Positions 57,662 through 64,000 of a DNA stretch of 64,000 bases are shown here, one piece after another. Each line of letters starts with the position of its first letter. The first letter of the stretch is position 1. The stretch is from contig JASANE010028984.1 in the NCBI GenBank assembly GCA_030248225.1, forward strand, positions 1 to 64,000, in the 5' to 3' direction. The notes under the pieces are model-generated. The model saw only the letters and a program-made list of their open reading frames with translations, did no database searches and had not been told where the DNA came from. A program made the position numbers and the translations under genes. The stretch is from Trileptium ribeirensis. Taxonomy: Eukaryota; Nematoda; Enoplea; Enoplida; Thoracostomopsidae.

Positions 57662-59449
57662 GATAGATAGATAGATAGATAGATAGATGATAATGCTTGG
57701 GCATAACACATAGACAGTGGTGCGCTCGCAGACTCATAATACTTGGCCCATTGCGCCGCCCAAACCCAAAGATGATCAAATGTCACATCCAACCCTCAGA
57801 ATGAACCTGACCAGTTTGATTATATCCAATCTTGGGGCAAAGTTAATATCTATAACATTTTTCCAAATACCTTCTTGCGTAGTTCGTAGAACCCCTGCAT
57901 TCCAAAATAAGATGGGATGCAGTACCATCTGCTACATGACACCACTCACAGGACCTATCCCCAATAAGTCCTGTAATACATTTATGTTTATTCAGGAGAC
58001 AATGCCCTGTGAGTAGCCTACAGGCTGTTCCAATCCTCTTTTTGTCCAGCATCCGTATCCGTTTAATCATTGCCCAATTGTATACAAGTAAAAATGTCCT
58101 TAGTTGCCTGTAGGACTGACTATGTTTCCATCTTTGATCCATATTTTCCCAAATGCGATCCTTAACCCGAGTTGACAATGTCTTGAACGCCAAGCCTACA
58201 GCCGGTTCCGGACCTATGTAGGCCATGGAAGCTGATTTTTTTGGTCAGATCGTCCGCAATTTCGTTCCCCGTATACCCACTATGTCCTGGTATCCGGAGA
58301 AGGGTAACAAAATTTGATTTTCCAAGTTGCTGCAACTTTTTTACAACACTTTATAGATATCATTCGAGCCAAGTTGTTATCTAGGGCTATGATAGCCGCT
58401 TGGCTATCACTGTAGATATTAATAGTTTTCTTCTTTACCCCCTGCCTCTTAAATAAGAGACACAATTTTCAATCGCTAATATTTCTGCTTGATAAACCGT
58501 ACAATTGTTACCAAGGTGTATAACTATATTACTATATCCAGGGATATAGACGCCAGCCCCAGACCCAATATTTTCTTTTTCATGCAGTATCTTAGAACCA
58601 TCTGTAAAGCAGTTTATGTCCATAGAATTCAAAGAGACAATATTGCGTGCCTCAATTCTATCGGTGATTATACTGTCCCAATTCTTATCATCAGAAAAAG
58701 TCTTGCAACAGTGATCAAGACGCATGTTTGCCTCTGTTACAAGCTCTGAGGTTACTTTTTCAATTACAGTATGCCCTTTTACATTTACGGACTGCCAAGA
58801 TTCAATGCTTTTTAGTCCACAGTAATCCAATATTTCTGCCTGCAGGCATCTCTTCTCTATTGGCAATAGTCCCAGGATAGTTTCCATATCCTCAAGGAGT
58901 GCTTCTCAAGCATCCCGTGATGTTCAGGAGAGCTGGTCTCTGAACCCGCATTAGTTTTTTCCGAACAGCCTCTATGGTGGTTCTATGCCACCAAACCAAG
59001 ACCTCATGCATCATACCACTCAATACTATCATTTCATATAGATAGATGAGGTACTTAGGTCTCACGTCCCAATTACGCCCTGCAAAGGTTCTACATACCA
59101 TTAGATTCCGTATAGCTTTGCTGCATGCATTTTCCAAATGTTTAACAATTTCTTATCTAGGATCGCTCCTAGGTACCTGATTTCACAGCTATAAACCAGT
59201 GGAACTCCATCCAATCCAATATAAGGAAGGGCCTCCGACTTGCGCTTTCGAGTAAAATTTATTACAGCAGTTTTGTTTGGCTGTAGTTGTAATCCATTGG
59301 ATTTGCACCACGTACTGACGCATTTAAATGCAGTACAGATTCTTCGGCCAGTTACCCAAAATTTTGAACCACTTGCAATGATCCCAATATCATCCGAGTA
59401 GGCTTGAACCATAATTCCTTATTTTTGAAGCTTAATTAACAGTTCATTT
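57662..59449 (-). mobile_element. 5'-truncated I-type LINE inserted in the Ty3/gypsy element
   Basis: A 1,788-bp minus-strand non-LTR element bounded by the 13-bp duplication TACTTCTCGTACA (57,649-57,661 and 59,450-59,462). Its 3' end is a (TATC)n tract (57,662-57,688), typical of elements with microsatellite tails. It keeps the end of RT, RNase H and a CCHC-like motif. Confidence 0.92.
57843..59440 (-). pseudogene. LINE polyprotein: RT end, RNase H and zinc motif (broken)
   Basis: From 59,412 downward: AYSDDIGIIASG (RT active site, about 59,370-59,405), the LQLQPNKTAVINFTRKRK block and YLGAILDKKL; then, after shifts, PKYLIYLYEMIVLSGMMHEV. RNase H follows with CFTDGSKI (about 58,600), YQAEILAIENC (about 58,470), IYSDSQAAI (about 58,410) and IPGHSGYTGNEIAD (about 58,250-58,300), so all its acidic residues can be seen. 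The end holds CEWCHVADGTASHLILEC, a CCHC-type knuckle, with a stop at 57,843. An RNase H behind RT places it in the I/R1/LOA group. Confidence 0.85.
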
Positions 59450-59462
59450 TACTTCTCGTACA

Positions 59463-60081
59463 AGTCCACCTCGAAAAGAAAGTACGGAAGATCCGGTTTA
59501 TCGTAATGAAAAACTTTCCGAGAGTTGCAATATACGGACACGATTTCTTAGCAGCGTTCGAATTTGTGATTGATTACCAACAACTACGAATCAAAATGAA
59601 TGGTCGACCGATACCTCATTGTTGGAGGACCAACGAAATGAGATCGACGAGTCAAGAAGATGACCATCACATCGAAATCCGCAAGTGTTCGTATAGACAA
59701 GCGATCCCACCATTGTCAGCGAAATTTATCGTAGTGAAGATCCCGGAAGGAACAAAAGAAGGTGATACTATAGTGGTGGAACCATTGATGAAGACCAACA
59801 ACGGATTGGCAATACCGAACAGTATCGCCAAAGTAGAAGAAGGCAACATCATTATACCGGCGTGCAACCTAAACACAGTCGAGATGGAAATAATCGAAGA
59901 TCAACCGCTGGTACGAAAAGTCGAGGAAACGATCGTAAAAACGGTAGTTGACGAAGAGAAAGCACAAAGAGCGATCGATCGGTTCAAGCGAAAAGAAGTA
60001 AACAACCAAACAAGAAAGGAAGAAGAAGAGTCAGAATGGATCACAGTTGGAAAAAGAAGAAAACCGATAATCAAATCATAG
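59463..60081 (+). pseudogene. Ty3/gypsy protease C-terminal half and PR-RT linker
   Basis: The frame resumes after the LINE: FPRVAIYGHDFLAAFEFVID is the retropepsin block before the C-terminal helix. QAIPPLSAKFIVVKIPEG then NGLAIPNSIAKVEEGN are the usual gypsy protease-RT linker. The frame closes with a charged tail (ESEWITVGKRRKP) at 60,079. The catalytic half lies before the LINE; the nearest active-site-like triplet there is Asp-Ser-Met-Gly at about 57,614-57,625, so it is probably degenerate. Confidence 0.7.
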
Positions 60082-60123
60082 ACCAGGGAAATCCAGATAA
60101 AGAATCCACAAACGATATAACTT

Positions 60124-60960
60124 GTGGATACAGAAGTTCAAGAAAGGAAGAAAGAACAACGACGGTTTAACACCGAGCAATTCCAAGAACAAATGATACG
60201 CCAAACCGAGCACATGAACAGTATCGAACTCCCGACCGAAATTGATTTGGAGAAATCCGTTACTGATGGACAAGGAAAAGCGTACCTGGCAATTGTATTG
60301 CACAACTACCAAGACGTCTTTTCGAAATCAGACTTCGATATCGGGATCAACACACAAGTGGAACACTACATCCAACCCGTGGTCAAGAAACCAGTACAAC
60401 AACCAATGCGACGTACGTGGACCGAAACCAAGTCCATGAGATGTTGGATCTTGGAGAGAAAGCAAGCAAGTCCAAGAGATGTTGAATCAAGGAGTGATTA
60501 GAAGATCCTACAGTCCGTGGGCATCACCGATCGCATTGACCGATGAGGATGGATCGAAAAGATCCTATGTCGATTACAGAATGCTTAATTCAATAACGAA
60601 GCGTGACAGCTTTCCGTTACCAAGAATCGATGAGATATTGGATACGTTACGCGGAGCGAAGTACTTTTCAATCTTGGACCTCAAATCGGGATACTGGGAA
60701 GTCCCGATGAACGAATAAGACAAAGAAAAGACTGCATTCATCTGCCACGACGGCCTATTTGAATTTAGCTTCATGTCGTTTGGATTGACGAACGCTCCTG
60801 CAACATTTCAAAGAATAATGCAATTGATTTTGGCGGGCGTCCTGATGGAATCGTGCTTATGTTACCTTGACAATATAATATTTTGAACGTCATACTGGGA
60901 CCACTTGTACGACATCAGCCAAATACTACAATGTCTCCATGAAGCGAACCTCAAAGCAAA
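60124..60960 (+). pseudogene. Ty3/gypsy reverse transcriptase (YLDN)
   Basis: Blocks in order: YQDVFSKSDFDIG (pre-RT), QGVIRRSYSPWASPIAL, SYVDYRMLNSITKRDSFPLP, FSILDLKSGYW (motif A, about 60,668-60,702), FMSFGLTNAPATFQRIM and CYLDNIIF (about 60,857-60,884). The second catalytic Asp is Asn. A TAA at 60,716 and a TGA at about 60,885 interrupt the frame, and a shift occurs near 60,470. Confidence 0.88.
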
Positions 60961-61688
60961 GGGATGCAACTGCGAATTCCAGAAAGAAGAAATTACATTC
61001 CTGGGATATATACATCGTGTCGAACAAAGGAATTTCAATCAGCCCTACAAAGATTGAGAAGATACAGAACTTCTCGAAACCGAAGACGGTGACGCAACTC
61101 AAAAGTTTCTTCGGGTTAACTGGATACTACAGACAATTCGTATCGTATTATGGCGATATAGCAGCACCACTCTACGACGTCACTAATAAGCGATCAAGAA
61201 TGGTGAAGCTCAGTCAACTGTTGACAGAAGATACTGAACAAGCGTTTGACATCCTAAAAACCAAGATGACAACGCGTCCAGTATTGGGATATTCAGATCC
61301 GCACAGGCCGTTTATCCTGTACACCGACTCAAGCAAACATAGCATTGGGTACATTTTATCCCAAGAGGATGAAACAGAGAATAAAAATGTAATCCACTAT
61401 GGCGGCAACAAGTACCCCAATGAAGAATCCCGGTGCTCGATTACGAAACAAGAATGCCTGGCAGTAATTCGTGCGGTTCAACACTTCCGGCCGTACTTAT
61501 TGGGAAACCATACAACGATCATCACGCACCATGCACCATTAGTCCAGATCCTCAATAAGAAACGAGCATTGGAACAAATGACCGTGCGATACGGCGCGAA
61601 TGACGAACCCTCGAGTACGAGTACACAATCGTACACAAACCGGGACGATACCACCAGAATGCGGATTGCCTGTCAGGACCACCAGTAA
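60961..61688 (+). pseudogene. Ty3/gypsy connection and RNase H
   Basis: KPKTVTQLKSFFGLTGYYRQF (about 61,078-61,140) is the connection block; LYTDSSKHSIGYILSQ and SITKQECLAVIRAVQHFRPYL follow, with the acidic residues in place. The third motif reads ITHHAPL, not TDH, so an active-site Asp is replaced by His. Confidence 0.85.
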
Positions 61689-62480
61689 TCCCCGGAACCG
61701 AGAATTTGGAGTCGGATGGCGAAGAAGCAAAGAACAAGTTTAAACCACTGGTAATTAAAAGAACAAGCGGGAACCAACAACAAGCGATTCAAATGAGAAC
61801 CAAAGAAACCAATAAAAAGAAACAAAATGAAAAAGAACTCAAAGAAGACCACCGAAAAGGAAACCAAAGAACCAACAAGTACTCGATAGCTCCAGTGGAC
61901 CAAGAAGAATCCGATTAGGAAGTATACTTGATATTCGAAACAGATTTACAGGTACAACCAACGCAAGGAGAAGAGTCAGTGGTCTGATATCGAAAGTCAA
62001 AATGAAATGGGGAAAGACAAAGAACTAGTAACTGTTGGAGGACGGAAGAAGTACAATCGGAAGCAACAAGGAAAGAAAGGTCCGCAAGATTCACAAAGCC
62101 AAAAGGAGGGTCAGCGAAAGAACGGACCTAACAAATCAAGCGAACAATAACAAAAGGCCTCATCGAACAGAAACCTAATGACAATTAGCGATGAAAGTGA
62201 AGAAGATAATCAACCGATTACAGAAGATACTTCAGAAGGAGAAGACAGTATATTTGAACTCTTCAACGAAAGAAAAACTGAGCAACCATTATCACATTGG
62301 CGAAAACAGCCAAGAAACAGAGTCCGAGTGGAACCGTTATTAGAAAATGATCAAAGATCGGTAGAGATCGAACCACAAGAAGAAAGAACAGAATCGGAGG
62401 AAGAGTTGGACCAACCCGATGAACCTGAAGAACCAGAAATAACCGAGGCCGAGATGTATTCACAGTATATATACTTCCGA
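61689..62480 (+). pseudogene. Charged linker between RNase H and integrase
   Basis: Unusually long (about 260 codons), mixed Lys/Gln/Asn-rich then Glu/Asp-rich (SESEEDNQPITEDTSEGED-like), with stops near 61,917 and 62,150. The words KELVTVGGRKKYNRK at about 62,015-62,060 echo SEWITVGKRRKPIIK in the protease-RT linker. No domain is known to me here. Confidence 0.55.
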
Positions 62481-63560
62481 TTAGAACCACCATGGACACC
62501 AGAAGAACTGGTGGGCGCACAAGACGAAGACCCATGTGTCAACTCGTTCAAGCACTACATTGAACACAACGAATTCCTGGATACAACCCCCGAATTCGAA
62601 AAGAAATGGGTCGTGGTACATGAACATCAATTCATCATATTCGGTGACATCTTGTGCCGATTATGAAGAAAAGATTGACCACAACAACCCGAACCATGGG
62701 AATTTCAGATCGGGGTACCTCCCGATTTCCGACGACCGTTATTCGAAATGTATCACATATCGAAGTACGGAGGACATTTGGGATTTGAAAAAGTATGGTC
62801 GAAGATGACGAGCAAATTCATCTGGCCAAGCAAGACCCTCGACCTACGACAATACATCGAAGAGTGTATTCCGTGTGCCCGATTACGACAAGGACCAAAC
62901 GACGGAACCAACTTCAACCGATGAAAGCCCTAGCACAATTCCACATGCTAGGCATCGACATCATCGGACCCTTATTAAAGACTCAATCCGGCAATAAATA
63001 CATTATCTGCTTCATGGATTATTTCACGAAACGGCCCGAAGCATTCGCAGTACCAGATCAAACAGCCAACACGATTACCAAACTTTCCATCGAAAGAATT
63101 GTGTGCCGGCATGGAGTCCCTCGAGTAGCGTAACCGATCACGGACCTTGCTTTGCTGCCGAGAATTTCAGAACTAGCACAAATTGGAACAAAGAAGGTGT
63201 AGCCAGCACCATGCCATCATCAAGCGAACGGACTAGTCGAAAGAAGGAACCAAACACTCAAAGCGATAATGAAACCAACAACAGAGCTAGTCCCCGATAA
63301 ATGGGATGAATTCCTGGAACCATTATGCTTTGCATATCGAACAGCAGTCCATGTATCAACCGGACAAAAACCATTTTTTCTATTACATGGTCGCGACCCT
63401 GCTGTACCGGGTGAAAACCCAATCCACATATATTTAACGGCAACTACCAACGAAGGATACGCGCCCCAACTAATCGATAAATTAACAATAGCATGGGACC
63501 AAGTTCGAAAAAGATTATTCCTGGCACAAAAGCAATACAAACAATATTTTGATTGAAGGG
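62481..63560 (+). pseudogene. Ty3/gypsy integrase (HHCC and DDE core, frameshifted)
   Basis: The zinc domain is readable as YHISKYGGHLGFEKVW then IEECIPCARLR (about 62,745-62,885). The catalytic core has MLGIDIIGPLL (first Asp, about 62,950), VTDHGPCFAAENF (second Asp, about 63,132) and HHQANGLVERRNQTLKA (Glu, about 63,215-63,265), then WDEFLEPLCFAYRTAVH and TGQKPFFLLHGRDP. Shifts at about 62,665 and 63,120 and a stop at 63,130 break it, though all catalytic residues survive. Confidence 0.88.
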
Positions 63561-63729
63561 CAAAGAAAAGAACGAACCTTTAACAATGGGGACTTAGTAC
63601 TAATGAAAAATCCGAACAAATCTTCAGTGGAACCCTACAGTAGTATGTGCCATCCAGAATTTGACAGACTTTCGGGTCGACGAAGTAAAATTCCCGAACA
63701 TTTTATTAGTAAAAGTAGGTAGTGCAACC

Positions 63730-64000
63730 CTACGTCCAAAATGGTACAATTGTACGCAATTCTAGTATTTTGGCGGGGACCCAGATTACGCAGAAAACGA
63801 AGCCAAACTAAGGCGTGTTCAAAAAGTATCACGCCAACGTCTAGCACCTGAAGATTATTATTGTGGAAGATGTAAAGGGTCTTGGAGAGAAGACAATGAA
63901 ACAGGACTAGTTATAAAATGGGTGCAATGCGATAGGTGTTTTCTCTGGCTTCATCAAGCACGCGTAGGCCTAGAAGATAATCCGCAAGAAGCGTTGTGGT
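63730..64000 (+). pseudogene. Pol C-terminal extension with PHD-finger-like domain (runs off the window)
   Basis: After the integrase a charged helix (KLRRVQKVSRQRLAPEDYY) leads into C-x2-C (63,862-63,873), an 18-residue gap, then WVQCDRC and LH (63,919-63,954). This is the C4H half of a PHD finger, whose usual form is WVQC-x2-C-x4-H-x2-C; here the next cysteine position holds Arg (CGC at 63,961, one transition from TGC). The last Cys pair would lie beyond the window. PHD fingers read histone tails, so a role in choosing insertion sites is a reasonable guess. Confidence 0.65.

Larger units (their letters stand above)
56299..64000 (+). mobile_element. Second Ty3/gypsy element, interrupted by a LINE, running off the window
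   Basis: Gag, protease, RT, RNase H, integrase and a C-terminal PHD-like domain follow in this order over 7.5 kb, in several frames with stops (for example 60,716 and 60,885). A LINE at 57,662-59,449 splits the gag/protease junction. The 3' LTR would lie beyond 64,000. Inactive but fairly complete. Confidence 0.85.

Overview
The window looks like a piece of an AT-rich invertebrate animal genome. The reasons are a torsin-type AAA+ ATPase (a family known essentially from animals), an ACBD6-like acyl-CoA-binding/ankyrin protein, a consensus splice donor and a TTTTTCAG splice acceptor, and a dense mix of eukaryotic transposons (piggyBac, Merlin, hAT, pogo/mariner-like MITEs, RTE and I-type LINEs, tRNA-derived SINEs, Ty3/gypsy LTR elements). 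I cannot name the species. Gene density is very low: only two recognisable cellular genes plus one orphan exon in 64 kb.

Layout. 1-3.3 kb: a decayed Ty3/gypsy element (LTR-like start, gag, protease, RT, RNase H, no integrase), then a 0.5 kb GC-rich block with a 71-bp repeat. 4.97-7.46 kb: a complete, apparently intact piggyBac transposon with TTAA target duplications, terminal inverted repeats and a two-exon transposase. 10.4-11.1 kb: an unrecognised coding exon ending at a perfect splice donor. 11.9-12.4 kb: a MITE. 13.3-14.6 kb: a single-exon torsin whose Walker B glutamate is asparagine. 16-20 kb: a decayed hAT copy and nested MITE/SINE-like repeats. 22.8-23.8 kb: a single-exon ACBD6-like gene. 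24-40 kb: gene-poor sequence with a small pogo-type MITE, diverged tandem repeats of about 170 bp and one clean non-autonomous hAT element with an exact 8-bp target duplication.

40.5-46.5 kb: a Merlin DNA transposon with a decayed transposase, a 5'-truncated RTE LINE with a 13-bp target duplication, and a cluster of at least five tRNA-derived SINEs. 46.4-56.3 kb: long repeats that I interpret as terminal repeats of a Ty3/gypsy family, interrupted by hAT copies. Here an unequal crossover between two hAT insertions has produced a recent 1,863-bp tandem duplication with a hybrid hAT in the middle, and the crossover can be placed within about 32 bp. 56.5-64 kb: a second Ty3/gypsy element, interrupted in gag/protease by an I-type LINE with a 13-bp target duplication. 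Its gag carries a 21-bp (seven-residue) Gly-Ala repeat, and its pol continues past the integrase into a PHD-finger-like domain that runs off the window.

The cellular genes show no joint pathway. Torsin acts in the endoplasmic reticulum/nuclear envelope lumen and ACBD6 binds acyl-CoA in the cytosol and nucleus. Most of the window is a record of successive transposon insertions. Domain calls are from reading motifs by eye; no database search was possible.
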